DNA of 64,000 nt from the NCBI RefSeq assembly GCF_016918075.2, contig NZ_JAERPS020000001.1:1178001-1242000 (forward strand). The letters are read 5' to 3'. Positions 45,558 through 54,940 of the stretch are shown in pieces. The position numbers and the translations under genes are program-made. How positions within the stretch are numbered: position 1 is the first letter of the stretch; each line of letters begins with the position of its first letter. This stretch comes from Rheinheimera maricola. GTDB lineage: Bacteria; Pseudomonadota; Gammaproteobacteria; Enterobacterales; Alteromonadaceae. The notes under the pieces were generated by a model that was given only the letters and a program-made list of their open reading frames with translations, did not search any database and was not told the DNA's origin.

Positions 45558-45929
45558 ATGAACGTAAAATTATTCTCTTTAGCCACTGTTATCGCCGCAA
45601 CTTCATTTATCAGTGCTCCAGTTGCCGCTGATGATCAATTAGCTATATCTATTTGCTCTTATGTTGCTGCCGATAGCAAAACCAATCTGCGCAAAGCCCT
45701 GTCTGACAATCGCTTACGTCTGCGTAATGTATATGACGGTATTGTGTGCGATGGTTTACCACTGGTTCGCCACGCAATTAAACACAATGCTGAAGACACA
45801 GCGGGTTTCATTATCAGCCAACTGCCAGGCAGCCAGGTTGCCGCATCAGGTGATGCTGAATGGGCTGCCAGCAATGGTTTTGCTGCATCGCCAATTATCA
45901 ATGCGATTAAAGAACGCAGTGCCAGCTAA
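45558..45929 (+). CDS. Exported DUF3718 protein under riboswitch control
   Basis: 123 residues from the ATG at 45558, seven bases after GGAG; a TTG at 45552 is unlikely. A signal peptide (MNVKLFSLATVIAATSFISA) is cleaved after about residue 23 (VAA-DDQ). The mature protein of about 100 residues has two cysteines (SICSYVA, IVCDGLP) and matches DUF3718, a family found mostly in Alteromonadales, with no known function. The riboswitch implies that its level follows c-di-GMP, hence the switch between motile and attached life. Confidence 0.85.
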   Translation: MNVKLFSLATVIAATSFISAPVAADDQLAISICSYVAADSKTNLRKALSDNRLRLRNVYDGIVCDGLPLVRHAIKHNAEDTAGFIISQLPGSQVAASGDAEWAASNGFAASPIINAIKERSAS

Positions 45930-45947
45930 TTAGCTTATTGATACAAA

Positions 45948-45978
45948 CAAGGCGCCTAAACGGCGCCTTGTTGTTTTT
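45948..45978 (+). terminator. Rho-independent terminator after the DUF3718 gene
   Basis: CAAGGCGCC, loop TAAAC, GGCGCCTTG followed by TTGTTTTT: nine-pair stem with T-run, about 20 bases after the stop. Confidence 0.88.
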
Positions 45979-46025
45979 ACGCCACAGCAAATTTAACTGT
46001 ACGCCATTGGTAAGCTACTCGCTGT

Positions 46026-47576
46026 TCAAACTTTGAGTGCAAAACAATGCTGTTTTACGTGTTCTGCAATACCTACTCCAGCCTCAGACATCGTTAAATA
46101 GGTTTGATCTGCACCGGCAGCGATAATGTCGCGTGCTTCATCATCGTGCATACTGTGCGACACAATAAAACCATTAAAACCCGCATTACGTAATTTGCTG
46201 GCGGCAATCATTTTCGCCTCAACGTCATTCATGCTAAGAATAACGGCTTCAACTTTGCCAAAATCCAAGCCCTGCCAAAACACTTGATCTTCGGCGTCCG
46301 CGTAAAAAATATTGATGCCTTTTTTCTGGTGCGCGGCAACTTTTGCCGGGTCAGAATCCATAGCAATAATATTGCGGCTGGTTTGCAAATAATTATATGC
46401 CGAGGTTCCGGTGCGTCCCATGCCCATAATGAGTACATCCGCATCGCCCAACGATACCGGTTGTTCGTCCGGGTGATGAATATTACGTTCAAATTTAAGT
46501 AGGTGCTGACAAAGCTTCTCATATAGCGGGTGTGCCATGCGGTTAAGTGGTGCAGAGATTACAAAAGATATCGCTACTGTTAACGCCAGCGGTATTAACC
46601 ATTCCGGTAATACTACGCTGGCAACGATCAGACCAAATTCACTGTAATTGGTCAGGCTAATGCTGGTTAAAAATGCACTGCGTGCACGTAATTTAAATAG
46701 AATTAATAGCAAGAAGAATAGCAGTGCTTTAACAGGAAGCAGCAACGACATCACCCCGGCAAATAGCCAGGCATTAGCATCTGGTAAGCCATCGATGCCT
46801 ATTTGCAAAAAGAAGCCGACCAGAAAAAACTCTTTAATGCTCCACAAAGATTTAGACAACTCGCCAGCACGGGCGTGCTTCGCCAACATGGCACCGAACA
46901 CCAAAGCGCCCAATTCAGAGCTTAAACCTACCAGCTCAAAACCCTGACCGCCAATCACCAGCGCCAGCAATAAACCAAACAAGATCAGTAAGTCTTCATG
47001 ACCGCTGGCATCAAGTAATTTGTAAAGCAGTGGCCGCAACAGTGGCAAAGCAAACACCAGTAGCGCCCACGGCGAAGGTGTCGTGCCATTGGCCAGGCTC
47101 ATTACCAGTAAGGCTAGTAAATCCTGCATGATCAAGATCCCTATTGCCACCCGGCCGTGAAAAGCACGTATTTCGCGTTTACCTTCCAGCACTTTCGCCG
47201 CCAAAACGGTACTGGAAAACGCTAACGCCACCGCCAGCATTAACGCCTGATACCAGCTAACTTCAAAAATAAACAGCACTGCCGGCAGCGTTAAAATAAT
47301 TGACAGCGCAAAATGCAACATGCTGCCACCCAACACCTCGGGTTTACCCAAGCTGCGCACATTAAGTTTTAAACCGACAGTAAATAACAGCAGCAAGACA
47401 CCTAAATGAGCGATGTGATGAATAATCGACGGCCCCTCTGGCGGCAAGCTCATTTCTGAGGCGGTGGCCGAGATAACAAAACCAGCCAACAAATACCCTA
47501 CTAGCGGCGGCAAACCAATGGCCCGCACCAGCAACCCCAATGAAAAAGCAAAACCAATCCAAACCGCTTCAAGCAT
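46026..47576 (-). CDS. CPA2-family cation:proton antiporter with RCK domain
   Basis: 516 residues. About 11-12 membrane helices (1-385), with GYLLAGFVI and the central FSSTVLAAKVL region typical of KefB/YbaL-type CPA2 exchangers, precede a cytoplasmic TrkA-N (RCK) domain starting VLIMGMGRTGTSAYNYL, an NAD-binding Rossmann motif. Its role is expected to be K+ or Na+ efflux against protons, gated by nucleotide. It ends at the RCK domain, without the TrkA-C module seen in some relatives. It stands alone on the minus strand. Confidence 0.9.
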   Translation of the reverse strand: MLEAVWIGFAFSLGLLVRAIGLPPLVGYLLAGFVISATASEMSLPPEGPSIIHHIAHLGVLLLLFTVGLKLNVRSLGKPEVLGGSMLHFALSIILTLPAVLFIFEVSWYQALMLAVALAFSSTVLAAKVLEGKREIRAFHGRVAIGILIMQDLLALLVMSLANGTTPSPWALLVFALPLLRPLLYKLLDASGHEDLLILFGLLLALVIGGQGFELVGLSSELGALVFGAMLAKHARAGELSKSLWSIKEFFLVGFFLQIGIDGLPDANAWLFAGVMSLLLPVKALLFFLLLILFKLRARSAFLTSISLTNYSEFGLIVASVVLPEWLIPLALTVAISFVISAPLNRMAHPLYEKLCQHLLKFERNIHHPDEQPVSLGDADVLIMGMGRTGTSAYNYLQTSRNIIAMDSDPAKVAAHQKKGINIFYADAEDQVFWQGLDFGKVEAVILSMNDVEAKMIAASKLRNAGFNGFIVSHSMHDDEARDIIAAGADQTYLTMSEAGVGIAEHVKQHCFALKV

Positions 47577-47635
47577 CTGTAGATCCCATTTTTATCTTAT
47601 ATTCTTAAAACTACTTAAAATTTATTGCCACTGTA

Positions 47636-47758
47636 TTAATGTGGATCATTAATGTCGTGTTTCACTGTGGCTACCGAGTCGTCTTTTCGCCGGGTAAACA
47701 CATTACCATTGTTACGGTGTATCCATTCGTTATAGGTACGGTGTACACCACGACGCAT
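47636..47758 (-). CDS. Possible 40-residue basic peptide
   Basis: An ATG-to-TAA frame encoding MRRGVHRTYNEWIHRNNGNV and 20 more residues, rich in Arg, His and Asn, between the CPA2 gene and the 51-residue membrane peptide. It begins 14 bases after the latter's stop, with only a weak AAGG upstream. No family recognised. It may be a real small protein of the same transcript or chance. Confidence 0.3.
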   Translation of the reverse strand: MRRGVHRTYNEWIHRNNGNVFTRRKDDSVATVKHDINDPH

Positions 47759-47771
47759 TGCACTGAAAGCC

Positions 47772-47927
47772 TTACAACAAATCGATTCCCACTAACACTG
47801 CAATGACTAGCAGCGCCAATTTAATCGCGACCAGTTCCAAACCAATAATAAAACCACATAGCAACGCCGTACCTAGCTCGGTCCAGGCGAAAGGACTGAT
47901 GTCAAAAATCAACTGCCAATCCAGCAT
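47772..47927 (-). CDS. 51-residue membrane peptide with MgtC-like N-terminus
   Basis: Translation begins at an ATG with AAGGAG six bases upstream, a strong site. The sequence WTELGTALLCGFIIGLE resembles the start of MgtC/SapB proteins, where GxxIGLER leads into the first cytoplasmic loop; here it runs instead into a second hydrophobic stretch (KLALLVIAVLVGID) and stops. It could be a genuine small two-helix membrane protein or the shortened remnant of an mgtC gene. It follows the DUF1289 gene by nine bases on the same strand. Confidence 0.55.
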   Translation of the reverse strand: MLDWQLIFDISPFAWTELGTALLCGFIIGLELVAIKLALLVIAVLVGIDLL

Positions 47928-47936
47928 GGTTGCTCC

Positions 47937-48182
47937 TTAGTCTTTGCGGGCCTGTAACTTTGCTGCCAACCATTCAGCCTGAGTTATTGGAGAGGTTTCA
48001 GTGTCACGCAACTGCTGTAAGTCTGCGTCCTGTTTTCGCTTAGCAAGCTTTTGTAATATAGCGTAATTTTCGCTATCCGTGCGCTTATTCCAATCGACAA
48101 TTTCGGTAATATGACGAAAACAGCCAACGCACACTTTATCGGCATTTAAGCGACAACACGCCACACACGGTGATTCAACCAT
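47937..48182 (-). CDS. DUF1289 family protein
   Basis: 81 residues. The N-terminal SPCVACCRLNADKVCVGCFR has the cysteine pattern of DUF1289 (related to E. coli YdhL), presumably binding a metal or iron-sulfur cluster, followed by a helix (DWNKRTDSENYAIL). CAGGAG upstream of the ATG. Often found next to metabolic enzymes; function not known. It heads a short minus-strand string with the 51-residue peptide. Confidence 0.85.
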   Translation of the reverse strand: MVESPCVACCRLNADKVCVGCFRHITEIVDWNKRTDSENYAILQKLAKRKQDADLQQLRDTETSPITQAEWLAAKLQARKD

Positions 48183-48331
48183 ACATTTACTCCTGTTTTA
48201 TCGGTTTTTGCCTGTGTTCTGGCGCAAGGTTATTGCGAATAACTTAACTCCGGCGCGTGTTTATGTCACTCTGCTGGTGCAGCATACCAACGACAATAAA
48301 AATAGCAAAAACAACTGACAGGAACCCGTAC

Positions 48332-51300
48332 ATGAAAACCCCTATCCCTACCTTGCTGGCACTGACTGTCAGCAGCTTTTTTTTACAGGCAGAAACCGAA
48401 CAAGAACCCGCCTGGGATGTCAACGCACCACAAGGCCAGTTTGCAACAGTTAACATTAAGGTGACCCAAGGTAGTTGGATGAACGTGACGGTAAGCCCGG
48501 ATGGCAAAACCATTGCCTTTGACTTGTTGGGCGATATTTACACCATGCCAATAAATGGCGGTACTGCCAAACAACTGACAACAGACATTGGCTGGCAAAT
48601 GCAGCCTACCTTTAGCCCCGATGGCAAACACATTGCTTATACCAGTGATGAAGGCGGTGGCGATAATATATGGCTAATGAACAGCGACGGCAGCGAACCC
48701 CGTGCGGTTACCAATGAAACCTTTCGGTTGTTAAACAGCCCGGCCTGGAGCCCGGATGGTGAATTTATTGTCGCCCGCAAACACTTTACCGCCAGCCGCT
48801 CCTTAGGTGCCGGCGAGATATGGCAATACCATAAAACCGGCGGCAGCGGCATTATGCTGACTGAGCGGCCAAATGATCAGAAAGATTTAGGCGAGCCGGC
48901 ATTTTCGCCCGATGGCAAATACATTTACTTTTCGCAAGATGACACCCCGGGTAAAACCTTTCATTACAGCAAAGACTCAGAAAGCGGCATTTACCAAATA
49001 AAACGCTTTGAGCGCGACAGCGGTAAGTGGGACGTAGTGCTGGACGGCGCCGGTGGTGCTATTCGGCCAACGCCGTCGCCCGACGGTAAATACCTGGCTT
49101 ATATTCGCCGGGTAGATTTTCAAAGCACGCTGTTTTTATACGATTTAGCCAGCGGAGAACATATCAAACTGTATGATGGCTTAGACCGCGATATGCAAGA
49201 AACCTGGGCTATCCATGGTGTTTACCCCACGCTGGCCTGGACGCCGGATAACAAAGCGCTACTGTTTTGGGCCGGCGGCGATATTAAAAAATTAACTGTC
49301 GCCGATAAAAAAGTCAGTACGGTGCCGTTTAACGTCGACACCAACAAGCAAATTCAAACAGCAGTACGGGTAAAACAGGATATCGACAAAGAGCAGTTTA
49401 ATACTAAAATGCTGCGTTTTGTGCAGGTATCACCCGATGGTAAACAGGCAGTATTTACCGCACTCGGACACTTATATATTACCGATGTCGACAACCCAAA
49501 ACCGCGCCGCTTAACTAAGCAAAGTACCGACTTTGAATACTACCCACAGTTTTCCCGCGACGGTAAAGAGCTGGTATACGTTAGCTGGAACGACAACAGC
49601 CAGGGCGCGGTAAATGTGCTGAATTTGCGTAACGGTCGCATCAGCAAGCTGACCAGCGAGCCAGGCAAATACGTTGAGCCAGCATTCAGTCCTGATGGTA
49701 AAACAGTGGTATACCGTAAAGCCGGTGCAGGAGATTTGCTACCACGGCAATGGTCATTAAACACAGGTCTTTACCAAATCAGTAGTAAAGGCGGTAAAGC
49801 GGACCTTATTAGCCGCAATGGTCACTCGCCGATGTTCGCTGAACGTAATGATGTGGTGTATGCCATGGACTACGGTAAATCTCCCAGCCTAATCCGAATT
49901 GATTTAACCAAACACAGTCAGCAAACGCTGTATACCGCCAAATTTGGTACCGAATTTAAACTGTCACCCGATGGCAAATACCTGGCGTTTGCCGATCGCT
50001 TTAAAGTGTTTGTAACGCCGTTTACCGAGCGCGGCAGTGTCATTGATATCAGCGGCAACGATAAGCAGTTTCCGGTAAAACAACTGTCGGTGCGTGCCGG
50101 CGAGCACATAAGCTGGAGCGGCAACAGCCGTCATCTTTACTGGAGCTTAGGCCCGGAACTATATCATGCCAGCATTGAAGGCTTATTCGAGTTGGCTGAT
50201 AAAACCGATTTTACCGCCAAAAACGGCGTTAATCTGGGTTTTAGTGTGCCCACCGACAGCCCGCGCGGCAACGTGGCCTTCGTTGGCGGCCAGGTCATTA
50301 CCATGAACGGCGATGAAGTTATTCAAGATGGCGTAGTACTGGTAGAAAACAACAAAATTAAAGCGGTAGGTAAACGCGGAGAAATTGCGGTGCCAACCAG
50401 TGCAACAATATTTGATGTCACTGGCAAAACTATTATGCCAGGATTGTTTGACGCCCATGCCCATGGTAGTCAGGGTAGCAATCAGATAATACCGCAGCAA
50501 AACTGGCTGAATTATGCCTCGCTGGCTTTTGGTGTAACAGCAATCCATGACCCGTCAAACGACACCCGTGAAGTGTTTGCCGCCAGTGAAATGCAGCAAG
50601 CTGGACGAATCGCAGGGCCACGTATTTTCTCAACCGGTACTATTTTATACGGCGCCGAAGGTGCGGGTTATACCTCGCATATTGATAGCCTCGACGATGC
50701 AAAATTTCACTTAGAACGTTTGCAAAAAGCCGGCGCTTTTAGTGTGAAAAGCTATAATCAGCCCCGAAGGAATCAACGCCAACAGGTGATACAGGCAGCG
50801 CGCGAGTTGAACATGATGGTGGTACCGGAAGGTGGCTCGTTAATGCAACATAACCTGACCATGATTGTCGATGGTCACACTACCATTGAACATGCATTAC
50901 CCGCGGCAAAGGTGTACGACGATATCAAGCAGCTGTGGCAAGCCAGCAAAACGGCCTACACGCCAACGTTAAACGTGGCTTACGGCGGTATTTGGGGCGA
51001 AAACTATTGGTATGACAAAACGGAAGTGTGGAAACATCCTAAACTGCGCACCTATGTGCCAATGGACCAGCTGGCACCTCGCAGTATGCGTCGCCCCACC
51101 GCACCGGATAATCACTACAACCACTTTAATGTGGTGAAAACCGCCAAAGAACTGAGTGATGTTGGTGTAGTGGCAAATATTGGTGCTCACGGCCAACGTG
51201 AAGGTTTGGGCGCTCACTGGGAAATCTGGATGTTTGCTCAAGGCGGCATGAGCCCGCTGGAGGCATTAAAAACCGCCACCATTAACCCGGCAAAAACTTT

Positions 51301-51505
51301 TGCAATGGATCATCAGTTAGGCTCGCTTGAGCCTGGCAAACTTGCCGATTTAATTGTGATAGACGGCAATCCATTAGAGGATATACGTGTTAGTGACCGG
51401 GTTACCCATACCATGGTAAACGGCCGCTTGTTCGATGCCAATACGTTAAACGAAATCGGTCTGCGCGACGTGAAGCGCCTGCCGTTTGAGTTTGAACCGC
51501 GTTAA
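48332..51505 (+). CDS. Secreted TolB-like beta-propeller/amidohydrolase fusion
   Basis: 1057 residues from the ATG at 48332, with CAGGA upstream. A signal peptide (IPTLLALTVSSFFLQA) is followed by about 650 residues of PD40/TolB-type propeller repeats with many SPDGKxIAF motifs. The last 400 residues are an amidohydrolase of the imidazolonepropionase group: PGLFDAHAHG metal ligands, further His in TIEHALP and GAHGQREG, and the C-terminal NPAKTFAMD, LADLIVIDG. The expected activity is hydrolysis of peptides or cyclic amides in the periplasm or outside. Similar long fusions occur in Alteromonadales and Xanthomonadales; the substrate is not established. Confidence 0.9.
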   Translation: MKTPIPTLLALTVSSFFLQAETEQEPAWDVNAPQGQFATVNIKVTQGSWMNVTVSPDGKTIAFDLLGDIYTMPINGGTAKQLTTDIGWQMQPTFSPDGKHIAYTSDEGGGDNIWLMNSDGSEPRAVTNETFRLLNSPAWSPDGEFIVARKHFTASRSLGAGEIWQYHKTGGSGIMLTERPNDQKDLGEPAFSPDGKYIYFSQDDTPGKTFHYSKDSESGIYQIKRFERDSGKWDVVLDGAGGAIRPTPSPDGKYLAYIRRVDFQSTLFLYDLASGEHIKLYDGLDRDMQETWAIHGVYPTLAWTPDNKALLFWAGGDIKKLTVADKKVSTVPFNVDTNKQIQTAVRVKQDIDKEQFNTKMLRFVQVSPDGKQAVFTALGHLYITDVDNPKPRRLTKQSTDFEYYPQFSRDGKELVYVSWNDNSQGAVNVLNLRNGRISKLTSEPGKYVEPAFSPDGKTVVYRKAGAGDLLPRQWSLNTGLYQISSKGGKADLISRNGHSPMFAERNDVVYAMDYGKSPSLIRIDLTKHSQQTLYTAKFGTEFKLSPDGKYLAFADRFKVFVTPFTERGSVIDISGNDKQFPVKQLSVRAGEHISWSGNSRHLYWSLGPELYHASIEGLFELADKTDFTAKNGVNLGFSVPTDSPRGNVAFVGGQVITMNGDEVIQDGVVLVENNKIKAVGKRGEIAVPTSATIFDVTGKTIMPGLFDAHAHGSQGSNQIIPQQNWLNYASLAFGVTAIHDPSNDTREVFAASEMQQAGRIAGPRIFSTGTILYGAEGAGYTSHIDSLDDAKFHLERLQKAGAFSVKSYNQPRRNQRQQVIQAARELNMMVVPEGGSLMQHNLTMIVDGHTTIEHALPAAKVYDDIKQLWQASKTAYTPTLNVAYGGIWGENYWYDKTEVWKHPKLRTYVPMDQLAPRSMRRPTAPDNHYNHFNVVKTAKELSDVGVVANIGAHGQREGLGAHWEIWMFAQGGMSPLEALKTATINPAKTFAMDHQLGSLEPGKLADLIVIDGNPLEDIRVSDRVTHTMVNGRLFDANTLNEIGLRDVKRLPFEFEPR

Positions 51506-51520
51506 TTCAGTGGGTCTTCC

Positions 51521-51552
51521 AATAGGGGCAAAGTAATTTGCCCCTATTTTTA
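51521..51552 (+). terminator. Rho-independent terminator after the amidohydrolase gene
   Basis: AATAGGGGCAAA, loop GTAA, TTTGCCCCTATT then TTTTATG: a 12-pair stem with T-run, 15 bases after the stop. It may also act on the convergent gene at 51649. Confidence 0.9.
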
Positions 51553-51648
51553 TGCTTATTACTCAAATAATTACTATCAGCACAACTTAACAATGTAGAC
51601 TTTAGCTGAGAGTTCATTTGTACAACTCCTGCTACGCAGTCAAACAAC

Positions 51649-53094
51649 TTAAGGCATGAGTAGTAAATGCAACTGATTGCGATATTGTTCTTCTTCCTGG
51701 CTATCAAATGGCAAAACTACATCGTCTTTACCGTTGCCGGTTAAATCAAATACCCGCACTTTGCGTGCATCACGTGGTAGGTTGAGCTTAAAGCGCTCGC
51801 TCTTGCGACTGAATAAACGTTTAGTTTCATGCTGATAGAGTCGCAGTTCAGTCGTACCCTCGCCCAGCAACAATGACTTCTCACCGTTGCCTTGCGTATC
51901 GGCCAGTAAAAACAGCGGCATATCGTAGCGCAGGTTTCCTATGCTAACGTCAATAGTGGCGTGCTGGCGAAAATCGGCTTTTTCGGCGTATTGCCGCTGT
52001 GTATTTAACAGATAGAAATCGATGTCCAAATTAGCACTACCACGCAACAGCACCCGAATAATAGTGCCAACGCCAAAGTGGGTACTGGGAATATAAAAGT
52101 CTTTGCGGCCATCATTGTTAAAGTCATCTATTACCACATCTATTGGCGAAGTATCGGTGGTTATAAAGGTGTCAGGTTCAACGTTAAAGGCTAGTCCCTG
52201 TGGTGTTACGCGGCCAAAGTGAACGCGAAAACTGTTATTACGCTCCAACGCATCGGCTAACTGCTCGCGGTTAATCACTAAATCCGCCACACCGTCGCCA
52301 TCTATATCGCTAATGTCGCGCAGCGTATCAATATTCTGGCCATTGTAACTGCGCCCGGCGTCGTTACGCTGATCGGCTTCCTGCTCGGTTGACAAGGTTA
52401 CTGGCCAATCAGCCATAACCGGTTCAGTGGCAAAACCACCATCGGCTTGTTGTAAGAACAGTTGCACTTTCCCCTGCCAGACAAAAGCAATGTCTGGGCG
52501 ATTGTCCTGATTAATATCAACAATATAATGTTGCCTTGGCGTGTAATCGGGGCTGTTGCGCCAGCTTTGTACCTGTGCAGGAATAGCCAGTGCATAATGC
52601 TTAAAACTGCCATCGCTTTGCTGACGGTATAAATGCGTGTATTGAAAATCGGCGATAAGGAAATCGGTTAAACCAGAGCCTAAATCAACAACAAACTCAG
52701 CCTCTCGTAAACGATTCTGATCCAACACTCGATATATAGATTGCGCTGTAAAAAGCACTTTCGCTCCACTGCCGTCACTGTTTAGCCGGCTAACGCCACC
52801 CAGCCCCAAAAAAACCAAGGTCGGCGCCTTTTCCCCCACCAGTTTAGCCTGATTAAAAAACTGTGCATCTTCGGGTATGCTCAGCGGTCGGCTCGTGTAC
52901 GTGGTCAAATCGACCAGACTTAACCCGCGGAAAAACTGGCTATATCCCGATACTGCCAACTGCTTACGCTCAGCTAAATGAAGCAAGCTGCCATTGGGAG
53001 GATGAGGCAGCTGTATTATCTGAGTAGTCATAGTGCCCGCCTGCGCAAGCGCAGAAAAACCAAACAGTAACAAAGTTGCCAGGTATCTATTCAC
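51649..53094 (-). CDS. Secreted FG-GAP/VCBS-repeat protein
   Basis: 481 residues starting at a GTG, with AAGGA nine bases upstream. Signal peptide (TLLLFGFSALAQA). Four clear Ca-binding loops: DINQDNRPDIAF, DIDGDGVADLV, DFNNDGRKDFY and DLTGNGKDDVV, so a beta-propeller exported to periplasm or surface. No lipobox, unlike the related lipoprotein at 1993. Function unknown; such proteins often bind polysaccharide or matrix components. Confidence 0.8.
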   Translation of the reverse strand: MNRYLATLLLFGFSALAQAGTMTTQIIQLPHPPNGSLLHLAERKQLAVSGYSQFFRGLSLVDLTTYTSRPLSIPEDAQFFNQAKLVGEKAPTLVFLGLGGVSRLNSDGSGAKVLFTAQSIYRVLDQNRLREAEFVVDLGSGLTDFLIADFQYTHLYRQQSDGSFKHYALAIPAQVQSWRNSPDYTPRQHYIVDINQDNRPDIAFVWQGKVQLFLQQADGGFATEPVMADWPVTLSTEQEADQRNDAGRSYNGQNIDTLRDISDIDGDGVADLVINREQLADALERNNSFRVHFGRVTPQGLAFNVEPDTFITTDTSPIDVVIDDFNNDGRKDFYIPSTHFGVGTIIRVLLRGSANLDIDFYLLNTQRQYAEKADFRQHATIDVSIGNLRYDMPLFLLADTQGNGEKSLLLGEGTTELRLYQHETKRLFSRKSERFKLNLPRDARKVRVFDLTGNGKDDVVLPFDSQEEEQYRNQLHLLLMP

Positions 53095-53174
53095 GTCGAC
53101 GTTGTCCTTGTTATCGCCAGTAAGTTAGCTCTGATAACAGTACTGCGATAAAGTTGCTGGTGATTAATAAAAAC

Positions 53175-53960
53175 TTAGGGCTGACGGTTTAATATTTGCG
53201 CGCGGATCTGCGCCACCTCACCACTATCGACCATTTGCTGCCAATATTGTTGCAGTTGAATTTGCATAGCGGGTGCAATACTGCGGCGGCTAAATGCGAA
53301 GTACACCGGGTTTTCGTGCAGTACAAAAAATTTAACATACCGCTTAGCGAGTTCAGGTCGGCTCAGTAATTCGTCGACTATCATTTCATCTTCCAACGAA
53401 GCTATCACTCGACCAGAAGCCAGCATGGCTAGTTTCTGTTGGTTGCCTGATGCATAAAATAATCTACTTGTTAGCTGCGGATCATCAGCCAACATATGAT
53501 GCCATTCAGGCCCGTAATACGCGCCCTCTGTTACTGATATTGCACCATTCATACGTAATAACTGTGCAAGACTATTCACGGTATGAGCAAGGCGCCGATA
53601 GCCGACAACCACCATGCGTTCAGTATGATGCGGACCAATAAAATAACTATATTGGCTGCGCTCGGCCGTCTCTGACATGGCCACCATAACGTCGAGCTCT
53701 CCGTCTTCCAACATTTTAATCGCCCGCCCTGCCGGTATTGACACCGGCTGCGCCGTACAATTAACTTTTTGTAGCAGATGGTCAAGTAAGGCATAAGATT
53801 GCCTTGATAACCAAGTCTGGCTATGTGCGCCTGCAGCGTCACTTTGCTGCTCCGATTCTACACGCACACTGAATTGACACGGTGTTTGCTGTGCACTAAC
53901 CGAAACACAGCTAAACAGCAGCAGTAAGGCTAATAGCCATTGCTGACGGGATAACCACAT
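53175..53960 (-). CDS. Periplasmic solute-binding-protein-like (type 2) protein
   Basis: 261 residues from the ATG at 53960, which begins a signal peptide (WLLALLLLFSCVSVSA). An ATG at 54026 gives 283 residues but lies only 9 bases after a terminator. The mature part has the pattern of family 3 extracellular solute-binding proteins: PAGRAIKMLEDGELDVMVAM, ERSQYSYFIGP, GAISVTEGAYYG and ENPVYFAFSRRS. No transporter genes are adjacent, so it may be an orphan binding protein, common in Alteromonadales. Confidence 0.82.
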   Translation of the reverse strand: MWLSRQQWLLALLLLFSCVSVSAQQTPCQFSVRVESEQQSDAAGAHSQTWLSRQSYALLDHLLQKVNCTAQPVSIPAGRAIKMLEDGELDVMVAMSETAERSQYSYFIGPHHTERMVVVGYRRLAHTVNSLAQLLRMNGAISVTEGAYYGPEWHHMLADDPQLTSRLFYASGNQQKLAMLASGRVIASLEDEMIVDELLSRPELAKRYVKFFVLHENPVYFAFSRRSIAPAMQIQLQQYWQQMVDSGEVAQIRAQILNRQP

Positions 53961-54034
53961 TATCTCTAACTCTGAGTAAGCATTAGGGTCAATATAGCCT
54001 TGTGCTAAACCTGCAGCAAGCTGCATTTTCCCTT

Positions 54035-54062
54035 ATAAAAAAGCCAGCAATTTGCTGGCCTT
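54035..54062 (-). terminator. Rho-independent terminator after the DUF1338 gene
   Basis: On the minus strand GCCAGCA, loop AAT, TGCTGGC followed by TTTTTTATA: a seven-pair stem with a T-run, 32 bases after the DUF1338 stop. It ends the astC-astA-DUF1338 transcript. Confidence 0.85.
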
Positions 54063-54090
54063 TGAAGTTGAACACACATTAAACTGAAAA

Positions 54091-54894
54091 TTATCGCGCG
54101 TTAGTACTCTCAAAAATTTTATCAGCGGAAGCTGCAACAAAACCGGTATACAGCAAACCGTCAGCTACCGCATAACGGCGGGCAAACTCGTAAAAGCAGC
54201 TGGGAATGGTTGCCACAACATCACTAAACTGCACCTGATGCAGATCGGCCAGCGTGGAAGACTGCTCTAAATACACCTGTGGCGTACCTTTTATTTCGCC
54301 ACCCGACATATTTAGTAAAAAACCAGCCTCTTTCAGTGCGTTGTTAACTTGCTCTAAGCTATCAAAGCTATGTAAGTCATTCACGCTTACTGTGAAGTGG
54401 TTTGCACGATAGCCCCAGGCAGACACCCAGGCAGCATATTCGCTTTCTGCTAACAGCTTCTCGTAGGTTGCCTGGCTTACCTGCCAATGCGTGCCACTGT
54501 AGAGGAAGTTATCTGCCGTTACTGCCTCTGCGGGTATTTGCTCGACTAACGCTGTGATAGTGTCTCGCAAATAGGCTGAACACTTATCTAGTAGCAGTTC
54601 GGAGATAAATACTTTCGGCAAACTGCGATCGGGGTGCTCGTAATGTTTGGCATACAGCTTTTTTGCTTCAAAATGGTATTCACCACATTCTTCATAGCCC
54701 AGCGCTTTAAAATGCGCCGCTAACTTCTCCAACCCTACCTTTTCCAGGTTAAAGGTACGCAGCGCGATATGGTCGTTTATCACGTCATCTTGCTGCGAGC
54801 TGCCGAGTAACTGGTGTACTTGTTTGGCAGATGGGGTCACCGCTACATAGTCTTGCCACAGATTGGCAAACAACACTTTTACATCAGTATGCAT
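54091..54894 (-). CDS. DUF1338 family (HglS-like) putative metal-dependent dioxygenase
   Basis: 267 residues. Conserved segments DHIALRTFN, AKKLYAKHYEH, RANHFTVSVNDL and a glutamate in YLEQSSTLAD supply the His/Glu metal ligands of DUF1338. A family member, HglS, is a 2-oxoadipate dioxygenase/decarboxylase of lysine catabolism. Here the gene follows astC and astA, so its substrate may be a keto acid from arginine or ornithine breakdown; that is inference. AAGGCGG precedes the ATG. Confidence 0.85.
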   Translation of the reverse strand: MHTDVKVLFANLWQDYVAVTPSAKQVHQLLGSSQQDDVINDHIALRTFNLEKVGLEKLAAHFKALGYEECGEYHFEAKKLYAKHYEHPDRSLPKVFISELLLDKCSAYLRDTITALVEQIPAEAVTADNFLYSGTHWQVSQATYEKLLAESEYAAWVSAWGYRANHFTVSVNDLHSFDSLEQVNNALKEAGFLLNMSGGEIKGTPQVYLEQSSTLADLHQVQFSDVVATIPSCFYEFARRYAVADGLLYTGFVAASADKIFESTNAR

Positions 54895-54940
54895 TTTTAA
54901 TCCGCCTTAACATTTTTTCCGGTTATTACTTGATTGGCCC

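Noticed and set aside
45443-45631. ORF starting in the riboswitch expression platform
   Set aside because: It overlaps the signal peptide of the DUF3718 protein in another frame and has no family features.
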